This document shows, piece by piece, positions 44,659-52,600 of a stretch of 59,395 nt of DNA; the first letter of the stretch is position 1; every line of letters starts with the position of its first letter. The stretch is from Janibacter anophelis NBRC 107843 (GTDB lineage: Bacteria; Actinomycetota; Actinomycetes; Actinomycetales; Dermatophilaceae), in contig NZ_BCSQ01000016.1 in the NCBI RefSeq assembly GCF_001570945.1, positions 1-59,395 of the forward strand, given 5' to 3'. The notes beneath the pieces are model-generated. The model ran no database searches, was not told where the DNA came from, and saw nothing but the letters and a program-made list of their open reading frames with translations. The translations under genes were made by a program, and so were the position numbers.

Positions 44659-44688
44659 CCGCTGGCTGAGGTGCGAGGCCGCCAGCGG
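44659..44688 (+). terminator. Candidate hairpin after lepA
   Basis: CCGCTGGC (44659-44666) pairs with GCCAGCGG (44681-44688) around a 14-base loop, starting at the base after the lepA stop codon. The stem is GC-rich but short, so the call is tentative. Confidence 0.45.
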
Positions 44689-44720
44689 CCGAGCCTCGAA
44701 GCCGGGCGTAGCCTCGACGT

Positions 44721-45542
44721 GTGGAGTCCACCCACGTCGAGGCGCGCATCCCGGCTGCTCTGCGGCCGTGGGTGCACTCGATGTCGGGCTACCGCATCTC
44801 CGGCGCACCGCCCGGGGTGCACGTCGGGATGCCCTCGGGCACCGTGACGCTCGTGCTGGCCCTCGACGACCCGCTCGATCTTGTCGGCGCCGATGGGCGG
44901 CACGGCCACTTCGACGCGGTCGTGGCCGGGCTGCACGCCGCGCCGGCCCACATCCGCCACGACGGGCACCAGCACGGGGTCCAGCTCGACCTGACGCCTG
45001 CGGGTGCGTCCCTGCTCTTCGGCGGACCCGCTGGCGAGCTGAGTGGCTCCTCCGTGGACCTCGGCGCCCTCATCGGGCCGGACGCGCGGCGCCTGCACGA
45101 GCAGCTGTCGCAGACGCTCGACTGGGGCCAGCGCTTCGACCTGGTGACCCGGACCCTCTTCGGCCGGGTCGAGCCGAGATGGAGCCCTCGACCCGAGGTC
45201 GCCCATGCCTGGCAGGTCCTCGTGGGCAGCAAGGGGCGTGCGCCCGTCCGGGACCTCGCTCGTGAGGTCGGCTGGTCGCCGCGCCACCTCACCGCGCAGT
45301 TCCGTCGCGAGTACGGCCACGCGCCCAAGACGACCGCGCGCGTCCTGCGCTTCCAGGAGAGCCAGCGGCTCATCGCGGGTGGTTGCCGGCTCGTCGACGC
45401 CGCGGGGTGGGCCGGCTACGCGGACCAGAGCCATCTCAACCGGGACTGGATCGAGTTCGCCGGGACCTCTCCGACCCGGTGGCTGCGCGAGGACGGGATC
45501 GCATTCGTCCAAGACGGGCCACCCCCTTCGTCGGCAGGGTGA
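44721..45542 (+). CDS. AraC-family transcriptional regulator
   Basis: 273 residues. The N-terminal part (VHVGMPSGTVTLVLALDDPL) is a cupin-like ligand-sensing region; the C-terminal ~100 residues hold the double helix-turn-helix of AraC (VRDLAREVGWSPRHLTAQFR, then LVDAAGWAGYADQSHLNRDW). It starts at GTG 44721, six bases after TAGCCT (44709-44714). Five bases after its stop, a VOC-domain gene begins, so the two are likely one operon and functionally linked. Confidence 0.92.
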   Translation: MESTHVEARIPAALRPWVHSMSGYRISGAPPGVHVGMPSGTVTLVLALDDPLDLVGADGRHGHFDAVVAGLHAAPAHIRHDGHQHGVQLDLTPAGASLLFGGPAGELSGSSVDLGALIGPDARRLHEQLSQTLDWGQRFDLVTRTLFGRVEPRWSPRPEVAHAWQVLVGSKGRAPVRDLAREVGWSPRHLTAQFRREYGHAPKTTARVLRFQESQRLIAGGCRLVDAAGWAGYADQSHLNRDWIEFAGTSPTRWLREDGIAFVQDGPPPSSAG

Positions 45543-45547
45543 GGGTC

Positions 45548-45946
45548 ATGGACACGACGCAGACCACCACGACCGACCACAACATCTGGACCGGCATGAC
45601 GGCCACCGACCCGCGCGCGTTGCGCGCATGGCTCGTCGAGCTCGGCTTCACCGAGGGGGTCCTCGTCGAGGACGGGGACCTCGTGCACCACAGTGAGATG
45701 CTCTGGCCGGAGGGTGGCCGGGTGATGATCAGCAGCGGCCGTACCGACGACCCGCACTTCACGACCGCCGTCGGGGGAGCGATGGTCTACGTCGTCACCG
45801 ACCGGCCCGACGAGGTGCACGCGCGGGCCCAGGCCCTGGGGGCCACCGTCACCCGACCGCTCGAGGACACCGACTACGGCTCGCGCGGCTTCAGCATTCT
45901 CGACGGTGAGGGCAACTCCTGGAGCTTCGGGACCTACGCGGGGTGA
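45548..45946 (+). CDS. VOC (glyoxalase/bleomycin resistance-like) protein
   Basis: 132 residues with paired beta-alpha-beta-beta-beta modules: DPRALRAWLVELGFTEGVLV and, in the second half, YVVTDRPDEVHARAQALGA and DYGSRGFSILDGEGNSWSFG, a common ending of VOC proteins. Ligand unknown. GAGGG lies just upstream of the ATG, which follows the AraC stop by 5 bases. The end overlaps the leftward membrane-protein gene by 13 bases. Confidence 0.88.
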   Translation: MDTTQTTTTDHNIWTGMTATDPRALRAWLVELGFTEGVLVEDGDLVHHSEMLWPEGGRVMISSGRTDDPHFTTAVGGAMVYVVTDRPDEVHARAQALGATVTRPLEDTDYGSRGFSILDGEGNSWSFGTYAG

Positions 45947-46656
45947 TCGACGCCGAGGGGCGGGTCGAGCGCCCCGCGCTCGGTGACGAGCGGGCCGTCC
46001 ACGCGGTAGGTCGTCCGGATCCGACGTAGTTGCTCGGTGCTCGGCGCCAGGCCGTGTGCCTCGGTGAACCCGGCCGCGACCATGGCGGCCTCGATGGCGG
46101 CGAGCAGGCGGCTGGGGTGGTGGCCCCCGAGGAGGTACCAGCCGAAGGGGGAGGGGCCGCCGTCGTGGGCGCCCGCAGCGTTGAGCATGAAGAGGCCGCG
46201 CTGGGTGCCGTTGAGGACGACCATGCGACCGCTCGAGCCTCGGGTGGCGCCGACTGCCGCAGCGACGTGGCGCGCGACGAAGGCGCCGCGGGTGAGGTAG
46301 ACCCGGCCCGGGTCCACGCTCTCCCAGGGCACGACGACCGTTGCCCGGAGCCCGAGGACGAGTCCCTGGTCGCAGACCCGGATCCGGTCGAACCATCCAC
46401 CCACGACGAAGGCCAGGGCCACGAGGGTCCCGACGGCCAGGATCACGACGGCGCCGATGGGCGAGGGCGCGATGGCCAGCGCGGCCACGGCGATGAGCAG
46501 TGTGGGCACGAGGATCCACAGCAGCAGCCCCCAACCGGGCAGCGCACGGAAGACGGCGCGTTCCGCGCCCATGTCGGCGCGGGTGAGCCGCGTCAACGCC
46601 TCGAGATGGGCCTGCGCGGCGGGTGACCCGTCGTGACGGAAGAGTGCGCGGCTCAC
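45934..46656 (-). CDS. Two-helix membrane protein, third gene of the WXG100 operon
   Basis: 240 residues; family not recognised. Two adjacent membrane helices (LPGWGLLLWILVPTLLIAVA and PIGAVVILAVGTLVALAFVV, about 40-85) precede a C-terminal soluble region with GRMVVLNGTQRGLFML and LLAAIEAAMVAAGFTEAHG. It starts at GTG 46656, sharing bases with the TGA of the upstream gene; an in-frame ATG at 46680 is less likely. The protein at the right end of the window (58645 onward) has the same layout and similar late motifs, so they are paralogues. In the operon it could be an immunity or anchoring protein, which is untested inference. Confidence 0.7.
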   Translation of the reverse strand: MSRALFRHDGSPAAQAHLEALTRLTRADMGAERAVFRALPGWGLLLWILVPTLLIAVAALAIAPSPIGAVVILAVGTLVALAFVVGGWFDRIRVCDQGLVLGLRATVVVPWESVDPGRVYLTRGAFVARHVAAAVGATRGSSGRMVVLNGTQRGLFMLNAAGAHDGGPSPFGWYLLGGHHPSRLLAAIEAAMVAAGFTEAHGLAPSTEQLRRIRTTYRVDGPLVTERGALDPPLGVDHPA

Positions 46657-47435
46657 CAACGGCCCGCCCAGGCGTCCCATGCGGCCAGGAGCTCGGCCCG
46701 GCCCGTCCCCGCGTAGGTGATGGAGTCCTGAGCGGGGACACCCGTGAACGTGGCCCCGTCGAGGACATGCACGACCCGCACCCGGCCGTCCGATGCGTCG
46801 CCGGGGGCGGCCTCGGCCACCGTCGTCACACTCGTGTTGCCCTCGAGGAAGTCCAGTCCCTGACCGCTGGACAGGGCCGCAGCGTCCACCGTGGTGTCGA
46901 CGTCGGCGGCCACGGCATCCTGCGGGACGTGCATCCAGGTGTGGAACTCGTCACGGAGGGAATCGTCGAGACGGCACAGGGCGAAGGTCCGGTAGCCCTG
47001 GGGCGTCGTCAGCTCACGCAGCCAGCTGCCGTCGCGCACGTGGCGCAGCAGCCACCACGCCGGTCCGTCGCTCGTCTGCCGGTGGGCGGTGAGGGCGGGT
47101 TCGGTCCGGCGCAGGTGCAGGACCGCCGACGTCGTGTCCGGCAGGACGTACCCGGCCTCGGCCTCGGTGCCCACGAGGGCGAACTGGTCGCGGGTGGTGA
47201 GCACGCGCAGGGCCACGGTTTGGGCGAATTGCTTCTGCTCGTCGGTGAGGGTGGGGTACCACTCACCGAAGGGCTGGCACTGCTGCGGGTCGCCGACGTA
47301 GGCGACCAACTCCTCGTCGGTCATGCCGACCAGCTGCGCGTGGCCCTCCTGCTGCTCGAAGGCAGTCAGGACACGCTCTGCGGCAGCGGCCGCTTCGTCG
47401 GATCCGACAATCCCGGGCGTGGTGAACGTGCTCAA
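46653..47435 (-). CDS. Hypothetical protein, second gene of the WXG100 operon
   Basis: 260 residues; no family recognised. It is soluble, rich in Thr and Asp, with a middle segment WWLLRHVRDGSWLRELTTPQ and DSLRDEFHTWMHVPQDAVAA. It starts at TTG 47435, whose bases overlap the WXG100 gene's TGA (TTGA), and ends overlapping the next gene (GTGA), so all three are translationally coupled. Its size and place next to a WXG100-type gene recall EspG-like secretion chaperones of type VII systems, but I see no sequence motif that proves it. Confidence 0.7.
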   Translation of the reverse strand: MSTFTTPGIVGSDEAAAAAERVLTAFEQQEGHAQLVGMTDEELVAYVGDPQQCQPFGEWYPTLTDEQKQFAQTVALRVLTTRDQFALVGTEAEAGYVLPDTTSAVLHLRRTEPALTAHRQTSDGPAWWLLRHVRDGSWLRELTTPQGYRTFALCRLDDSLRDEFHTWMHVPQDAVAADVDTTVDAAALSSGQGLDFLEGNTSVTTVAEAAPGDASDGRVRVVHVLDGATFTGVPAQDSITYAGTGRAELLAAWDAWAGRW

Positions 47436-48469
47436 AACAGGCCTCCGATGGCACCGATGGGGTCGGACAGGACACTACCCACCGAGTCGACGACGTCCCC
47501 GCCGAAGTCCTTGACGGCGTTGAATCCGGTGCTGATCCCCGCGCTGATCGAGTCCCAGTTCTGGTAGATGGCGATGCCGCCGGCGATGAGGCCGGCGCCG
47601 GCAGCGATGCCGAGCGTGATGGGGCCTCCGGCGATGGCACCGAAGGCGACCGCGGTCGTCAGTGCCCCGCTCGTCAGACCGAAGGCGCCGCCGGCGGCTC
47701 GCAGGTAGTCGCCGTCCTTGAGGCCCGAGTAAATGTCCCACCCACCGCTCAGGACGCCGAGCGGCCCGAAGAACTTGCCGAGCGCTCCGGCTGCCGACGC
47801 CCCCTTGGCGAACGGGAGCTTGGACATGAGGTTGCCCATGAAGCTCGACCGCCCGACCTCGTCCAGGTAGCTGGCGGGGACGCCGAGCCGGCGCATGATC
47901 TCGGCGCCCGGCAGGGCGCCCTTGAAGAGGGTGTGCGCGGCGCGGTTGAAGGCCCAGCTGTTCTTCATCCAGCTGGCGAGGTCGTCGGCCGAGCTCATGG
48001 CCCTCAGCAGACCGGGGTACCGCAGGGCGGCCGCGAGCACGCCTCCTTTGGAGAAGAGGTCGAAGCCGAACTTGCCGACGCTGAAGAGCGACTTCAGGAC
48101 ATCGAGGGGACTGCTCGGCAGGTTGGCCTGTCCGGGCGGTCCGCCCGGGTTGCCGGGTGAGCCGGGCGCACCGGGCTGGCCCGGACCGCCGGCGCCGGTT
48201 CCTTCGGAGGCGCCGTCCTGCTCGTCGGCCTGCTGGACCAGCAGGCGAGAGAACTCGTCGAGCCGGTCGCCCGCGTGCCGTAGCTGGACCTCGGCCGTCT
48301 GCCAGTCGTGGCCGAACTGCTCGGCATCCGATCCGGTCCACGCGTCGACGAGCACCGACAGCTGTGCCGTGCCGGTGCGGGCGATGTCATGGGTGTCGCG
48401 TCCCGCCCCCATGAGGCGTGCGGCGATGTCTCGGACCCGCGCCGAGTCCATCCCTTGGTCAACGGTCAT
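47432..48469 (-). CDS. WXG100-type N-terminal protein with Gly/Pro linker and glycine-rich membrane-active C-terminus
   Basis: 345 residues. Residues 1-85 form a helical hairpin with the WXG signature W44-T-G46 (LSVLVDAWTGSDAEQFGHDW), typical of type VII (ESX) secretion substrates. Residues ~86-116 are a collagen-like Gly/Pro/Gln linker. The C-terminal half has glycine- and alanine-rich hydrophobic stretches (ALTTAVAFGAIAGGPITLGI, AAGAGLIAGGIAIYQNWDSI) and ends with amphipathic GDVVDSVGSVLSDPIGAIGG. This layout is that of polymorphic toxins that insert into membranes, but toxicity is inference. AAGGGG precedes the ATG by seven bases. No T7SS ATPase is in the window. Confidence 0.75.
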   Translation of the reverse strand: MTVDQGMDSARVRDIAARLMGAGRDTHDIARTGTAQLSVLVDAWTGSDAEQFGHDWQTAEVQLRHAGDRLDEFSRLLVQQADEQDGASEGTGAGGPGQPGAPGSPGNPGGPPGQANLPSSPLDVLKSLFSVGKFGFDLFSKGGVLAAALRYPGLLRAMSSADDLASWMKNSWAFNRAAHTLFKGALPGAEIMRRLGVPASYLDEVGRSSFMGNLMSKLPFAKGASAAGALGKFFGPLGVLSGGWDIYSGLKDGDYLRAAGGAFGLTSGALTTAVAFGAIAGGPITLGIAAGAGLIAGGIAIYQNWDSISAGISTGFNAVKDFGGDVVDSVGSVLSDPIGAIGGLF

Positions 48470-48607
48470 CTGCTGTCCCCTTCGTTGCGTGCTGGAGACA
48501 GGCTGGCACCCACGTCGGGTCGGCGCGAGGGGGAGGACTCCCCGACGTGACGCACGCGACGGCTGCGTCGTCTACCGCCCGTCGGGCGCGGTACCTAGGG
48601 TGGCTCC

Positions 48608-49096
48608 GTGGCCCAGCAGACCTTCACCCTGTACCAGCGCATCTCCCGCCTGCCGCGGGGCAAGGAGATCTTCTCCCTGCTCTACGCGAAGAAGGCGCCG
48701 TACTTCGCGACCGTGCGGCCCAAGGTCCGTGAGGTGCGCGCCAACCACGCGGAGCTGTCGATCGCCAACCGCAAGGCGGTGCACAACCACATTGGCACGC
48801 TGCACGCCATCGCGGTGTGCAACGGGCTCGAGGCCGCGATGGGTCTGCTCGCCGAGGCGACCTGCCCCGCCGACCAGCGCTGGCTGCCGCGCGGCTTGCA
48901 GGTGAGCTACCTGGCGAAGTCGACGACCGACCTGCTCTGCGTCGCCGAGACCGACCCCGAGCAGTGGGCGGGCGCGGCGCCGTACGACGTCGACATCCGG
49001 GTCAAGGCCGTGCGCACCGACGGCGTGGTCGTCGTCGAGGGCGTCATCCCGGTCTACGTCACCGAGAAGCCGCAGAAGTCCGCGAAGAAGGCCTGA
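48608..49096 (+). CDS. DUF4442 hotdog-fold protein
   Basis: 162 residues with the DUF4442 layout: FTLYQRISRLPRGKEIFSLL, ANRKAVHNHIGTLHAIAVCN (the NHIGTLHA segment where hotdog thioesterases place their active residues) and LPRGLQVSYLAKSTTDLLCV. Homologues are thioesterase-like; the substrate is unknown. TAGGGT (48596-48601) ends six bases before the GTG start. Confidence 0.88.
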   Translation: MAQQTFTLYQRISRLPRGKEIFSLLYAKKAPYFATVRPKVREVRANHAELSIANRKAVHNHIGTLHAIAVCNGLEAAMGLLAEATCPADQRWLPRGLQVSYLAKSTTDLLCVAETDPEQWAGAAPYDVDIRVKAVRTDGVVVVEGVIPVYVTEKPQKSAKKA

Positions 49097-49099
49097 GCC

Positions 49100-49873
49100 T
49101 CACGAGGTCAGCCTCACCCGCAGCGCCTCGACGTCCGCCTCGGTCCATCCAGCAGCGGTCAGCCACCCCGTGGTGCCGCCGTACCCCTCATCGAGGTGGG
49201 CGAGCACGGCCTCCATCGCCTCGGCGCGCGGCGTCTGCTCGTCGAGCGAGTGCGTGGGCAGGCTCCGGCTGTAGGGCTCGACCTCGACGAGCCGCTCGAT
49301 GATCTGCTGGATCCGCTCGGCGGTGCGCACGTAGTCGGCGACGATCTCCTCCTCGGGGACCCCGGCGACCGCCAGGGCCATCCCGACGACCGTGCCCGTG
49401 CGGTCCTTGCCGGCCGCGCAGTGCACGACCGCGCCGCCCGTGCTGTCGCGCACGGCGGCCAGGGCCGCGGCCACGGAGTCGGGCCGCTTCGTCAGGTACC
49501 CCGTGTAGTGGCGCCCCCAGAAGGCGGCGTCGCGCGTCACGGGGTCGTCGCGTCCGAAGCTCACGGCGAGTGCGTCGGCGACCGTCGCGGACGGGTCGGC
49601 GTCCTCGCTCAGCAGGCTGAAGTGGTGGTGCGTCAGGGGAGTGGAGCGCAGCGGCCCCTGGCCGGTGATCTCGTACTCGACATTGCTGCGCAGGTCGACG
49701 ACGTCGGTGACCCCGAGCTCCTCGATGAGGTGACGGACATCCCCTTCGCTCAGGTCCTGCAGGTTGTCGCTGCGGATCAGCCGGCCCTCGCGGGTGCCGC
49801 GACCGTCACGGGTCGGCAGGCCGCCGAGGTCACGCATGTTGACGACGCCATCGAGCTCGATCCACCGGGTCAT
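49100..49873 (-). CDS. Tyrosine/phosphoinositide protein phosphatase
   Basis: 257 residues with the phosphatase P-loop VVHCAAGKDRTGTVVGMALA (Cys-x5-Arg: C, then R seven positions on) and the N-terminal VVNMRDLGGLPTRDGR typical of the PtpB-like/'tyrosine phosphatase family' group. Start ATG 49873, seven bases after TAGCGT (49881-49886 read leftward). Secreted PtpB homologues exist in mycobacteria; this one has no signal peptide. Divergent from hemW. Confidence 0.9.
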   Translation of the reverse strand: MTRWIELDGVVNMRDLGGLPTRDGRGTREGRLIRSDNLQDLSEGDVRHLIEELGVTDVVDLRSNVEYEITGQGPLRSTPLTHHHFSLLSEDADPSATVADALAVSFGRDDPVTRDAAFWGRHYTGYLTKRPDSVAAALAAVRDSTGGAVVHCAAGKDRTGTVVGMALAVAGVPEEEIVADYVRTAERIQQIIERLVEVEPYSRSLPTHSLDEQTPRAEAMEAVLAHLDEGYGGTTGWLTAAGWTEADVEALRVRLTS

Positions 49874-49910
49874 GGGACCCACGCTAGCCACCGGGTGGGA
49901 GGATGGCGCG

Positions 49911-51074
49911 GTGCGTCCCCCCTTCGGCATCTACCTGCACGTGCCCTTCTGCACGGTGCGGTGCGGGTACTGCGACTTCAACACCTACACCGCGACCGAG
50001 CTGGGCCCGGTCGGCGGGGCGAAGGGGGCGAGCGTCGCGACCTTCGTCGACGCGGCGATCGGTGAGCTCGACCTCGCACACGCCACGCTCCCGGACGCTC
50101 CGCCGGTCTCGACGGTCTTCGTCGGCGGCGGCACGCCGACCCTGCTGCCGCCGGAGGACCTCGTGCGCTTCCTCGCGGCCGTGCGCGATCGGTGGGGGCT
50201 GGCCGACGACGTCGAGGTGACGACGGAGGCCAACCCCGACAGCGTCACCGAGGAGTCGCTGCGCGTCCTGGCCGACGGGGGCTTCACCCGGGTGAGCATC
50301 GGCATGCAGTCGGCGGTGCCACAGGTGCTCGCGACGCTCGACCGCACCCATGACCCGGCCAACGTCGCCCGCGCGCTGGCCGCCGCCCGTGCCGCCGGGC
50401 TCGCCGTGAGCCTCGACCTCATCTACGGCACGCCGGGGGAGAGCCTCGAGCAGTGGCGCACCTCCCTCGAGACCGCGCTCGCGCTCGAGCCCGACCACCT
50501 GTCGGCCTACGCCCTGACCGTCGAGGACGGGACCAAGATGGCCGCCCGCGTGCGCCGCGGCGAGCTGCCGATGCCCACGGGCGACGACGAGGCCGACAAG
50601 TACGAGCTGGCCGACGAGCTGCTCGCGGGCGCCGGCTACGGGTGGTACGAGATCAGCAACTGGGCGCGCACGCCCACCGACCGCTGCCGGCACAACGAGG
50701 CCTACTGGCGCAGCCACGACTGGTGGGGGATCGGCCCCGGCGCCCACAGCCACGTCGACGGCGCGCGGTGGTGGAACCGCAAGCACCCCGCGACCTGGGC
50801 CAAGGGCCTGGCCGACGGCCACCCGGAGGCCGAGCGCGAGGAGCTGACCCCAGAGCAGCGCTCCGACGAGGCGATCCTGCTCGGGGTCCGGCTGCGCGAG
50901 GGCCTGCCGACGGACCTGCTCACGGCGGATGGTCGCCAGGCGGTCGCCGGTCTCGTCGCCGACGGGCTCGTCGACGGACGGGCGGCCATCGGTGGCCGCG
51001 TCGTGCTGACCCGTCGTGGGCGACTGCTCGCCGACACCGTCGTGCACCGACTCATCGCGAGCGGTCGTGCCTGA
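49911..51074 (+). CDS. hemW: Radical SAM heme chaperone HemW
   Basis: 387 residues. The radical SAM cluster motif CTVRCGYC (C14, C18, C21) sits near the N-terminus, followed by VGGGTPTLLPPEDLV and VTTEANPDSVTEESLRVLAD and the HemW C-terminal domain (ISNWARTPTDRCRHNEAYWR, DWWGIGPGAHSHVDG). It delivers heme and is often misannotated as coproporphyrinogen III oxidase. GTG 49911 follows GAGGAT by six bases. It overlaps the TRIC gene start. lepA-hemW-hrcA is a conserved order, here spread out. Confidence 0.95.
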   Translation: MRPPFGIYLHVPFCTVRCGYCDFNTYTATELGPVGGAKGASVATFVDAAIGELDLAHATLPDAPPVSTVFVGGGTPTLLPPEDLVRFLAAVRDRWGLADDVEVTTEANPDSVTEESLRVLADGGFTRVSIGMQSAVPQVLATLDRTHDPANVARALAAARAAGLAVSLDLIYGTPGESLEQWRTSLETALALEPDHLSAYALTVEDGTKMAARVRRGELPMPTGDDEADKYELADELLAGAGYGWYEISNWARTPTDRCRHNEAYWRSHDWWGIGPGAHSHVDGARWWNRKHPATWAKGLADGHPEAEREELTPEQRSDEAILLGVRLREGLPTDLLTADGRQAVAGLVADGLVDGRAAIGGRVVLTRRGRLLADTVVHRLIASGRA

Positions 51075-51717
51075 CGTCCCGCAGATCCCGGACCTCATCG
51101 CCTTCTTCGACCTGCTCGGTGTGCTGGCCAACGGTCTGCTCGGGGGTGCGGTCGCCCGGCGCTACCAGCTCGACCCGGTCGGGTTCACCGTGCTCGCGAT
51201 CATCTCCGCCCTGGGTGGCGGCGCCATCCGCGACGTGCTGCTCAACGTGCAGCCGGTCGCCCTGACCGACCTGCGCTACCTCACCGTCGCGCTCGCGGCA
51301 GCCGTCATCGCCTACCTCGTCCCGCTCGAGGGGCGGCGGTGGCGGCAGGTCTTCCCGTGGGTCGACGCGATCGCCTTGGGCACCTGGGCGGTCGTCGGCA
51401 CGCAGAAGGCGCTGCTCCACGACATCCACTGGCTCCCGGCGATCCTGCTCGGCGTGCTCACCGCCTGCGGTGGCGGAGTCGTGCGCGACATGATGCTCGG
51501 CAACGTCCCGGTCATCCTGCAGCGCTCGGAGCTCTACGCGACGGCGGCCTTCGCCGGGGGAGGCGCGCTCGTCCTGCTCCACCTGGCGACCACCGGCCCG
51601 CTGGCCTCGCTCGGCGCCGTGCTCGTCGGCGGAGCGGTCTGCCTGCTCGCCCGCAAGCGCGGGTGGATGCTGCCGACCGAGCCGCGGTGGAAGCCCAGTC
51701 GCGTCCACCGGCGCTGA
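51067..51717 (+). CDS. TRIC-family (UPF0126/YadS-like) membrane protein
   Basis: 216 residues, about seven membrane helices in two repeats. Each repeat carries a Gly-rich turn followed by Arg-Asp: SALGGGAIRDVLLNVQPVAL and TACGGGVVRDMMLGNVPVIL, the hallmark of TRIC-like cation channels and UPF0126. Start GTG 51067 overlaps the end of hemW. The protein probably conducts monovalent cations; its ion is unknown. Confidence 0.9.
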   Translation: MPDVPQIPDLIAFFDLLGVLANGLLGGAVARRYQLDPVGFTVLAIISALGGGAIRDVLLNVQPVALTDLRYLTVALAAAVIAYLVPLEGRRWRQVFPWVDAIALGTWAVVGTQKALLHDIHWLPAILLGVLTACGGGVVRDMMLGNVPVILQRSELYATAAFAGGGALVLLHLATTGPLASLGAVLVGGAVCLLARKRGWMLPTEPRWKPSRVHRR

Positions 51718-51845
51718 ATGGTCAGTTGACGGTCAGGGATTCTCCCGGGATTGGTCATGATTGTCTGACGGGGATTGTCCGTGCACGGGGGGGAATACCG
51801 TTTGCCGCAGCACGCCATGGTGGTCGTGCGGAAATGGGGAGGATC
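51718..51845 (+). promoter_or_regulatory. Control region of the peptide-ABC cassette
   Basis: This 128-base region is A/T-richer than its surroundings. TACCGT (51796-51801) preceded at ~16 bases by ATTGTC is the best promoter. GGGATT occurs directly repeated at 51736, 51747 and 51771 (11 and 24 bases apart, close to one and two helix turns), suggesting an operator. Two more GGGATTCT copies lie in the first 80 bases of the cassette. A 10-codon ATG frame (51817-51849, MVVVRKWGGS) overlaps the peptide gene start by ATGA and may be a leader. Confidence 0.5.
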
Positions 51846-51890
51846 ATGAAGTTGGGGATTCTGCGCGCCCTCGGTGGCGGGCGGCCGTGA
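51846..51890 (+). CDS. 14-residue peptide gene ahead of an ABC transporter
   Basis: ATG 51846 encodes MKLGILRALGGGRP and stop. GGGGAGG five bases upstream is the strongest Shine-Dalgarno sequence in this area, and the TGA overlaps the GTG of the ABC ATPase (GTGA), the same coupling used by every other gene of the cassette. The peptide has a hydrophobic front and a GGGRP end. It is either a leader that controls the transporter by coupling or attenuation, or the transported/secreted peptide itself. It is too short for any domain search; expression is not shown. Confidence 0.55.
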   Translation: MKLGILRALGGGRP

Positions 51891-52600
51891 CAGGCGTTGA
51901 TCGAGTTCAGTTGAGGGGATTCTCGGTGCGGCGCGGGTCATTTCGCCTGTCGCCCATGGACATCGAACTGTCGACCGAGCGAGTGGCGCTCATCGGGGTC
52001 AATGGCTCGGGCAAGACGACTCTCATGCGCTCGATGCTCGGGCTGTTGCGCCACTCAGGGACCCTCATGGTCGGCGACGCCGCCTGTGCCCACCTTCCCC
52101 CAGAGCGGACGGGCTTCGTCCCCCAGGACGTGGACTTTCCTCTGCTGCTCACGGTGCAGGAGTGTGTCGGGATGGCGGCTGACCTCAAAGGGTTGCCGGA
52201 TGTCGATCGCTCCGAGGCGGTCACACGTGTCCTGACCGCCGTGGACCTCATCGACGAACGGCATGTGCGGGCCTCCCGGCTCAGCGGCGGGCAGCAGCGA
52301 CGGCTCGCCTGCGCTCAGGCCTTCGTCCATGACCCCCAGATCCTCCTCATGGACGAACCAACCGCCGGCCTGGACCCGATCCAGCGCGAGAGGTTGCGGG
52401 GGATCCTCCAGGACCTCCCGAAGGACCGGCTGGTGCTCGTCACCACGCACATCCTCGAGGACGTGGCGGAGTGGGCCGAGCGGTTCCTCGTCCTCAGCGA
52501 GGGCGAGATCACCCATGACGTGCAGCGCGACGAGTTGGGCGACCCGGGTCAGAGACTCGGGGCGCTCAACGACCTCCTTGCCCTGGTGCCCTCGCGATGA
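51887..52600 (+). CDS. ABC transporter ATPase subunit
   Basis: 237 residues with a full nucleotide-binding domain: Walker A LIGVNGSGKTTLMRSMLG (about 36-53), Q-loop GFVPQDVDFPLLLTVQE, signature SRLSGGQQRRLACAQAF, Walker B ILLMDEPTAGLDP and switch His VLVTTHILEDVAEWA. It resembles BcrA/CcmA-like exporters (drugs, bacteriocin immunity, peptides). GTG start overlaps the peptide gene stop; TGA overlaps the permease ATG (ATGA). Codon use is less GC-rich than neighbouring backbone genes. Confidence 0.9.
   Translation: MTGVDRVQLRGFSVRRGSFRLSPMDIELSTERVALIGVNGSGKTTLMRSMLGLLRHSGTLMVGDAACAHLPPERTGFVPQDVDFPLLLTVQECVGMAADLKGLPDVDRSEAVTRVLTAVDLIDERHVRASRLSGGQQRRLACAQAFVHDPQILLMDEPTAGLDPIQRERLRGILQDLPKDRLVLVTTHILEDVAEWAERFLVLSEGEITHDVQRDELGDPGQRLGALNDLLALVPSR

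Noticed and set aside
51817-51849. Ten-codon frame MVVVRKWGGS as a second peptide gene
   Set aside because: No ribosome site precedes it; kept only as a possible leader. The 51846 frame has a strong Shine-Dalgarno sequence.
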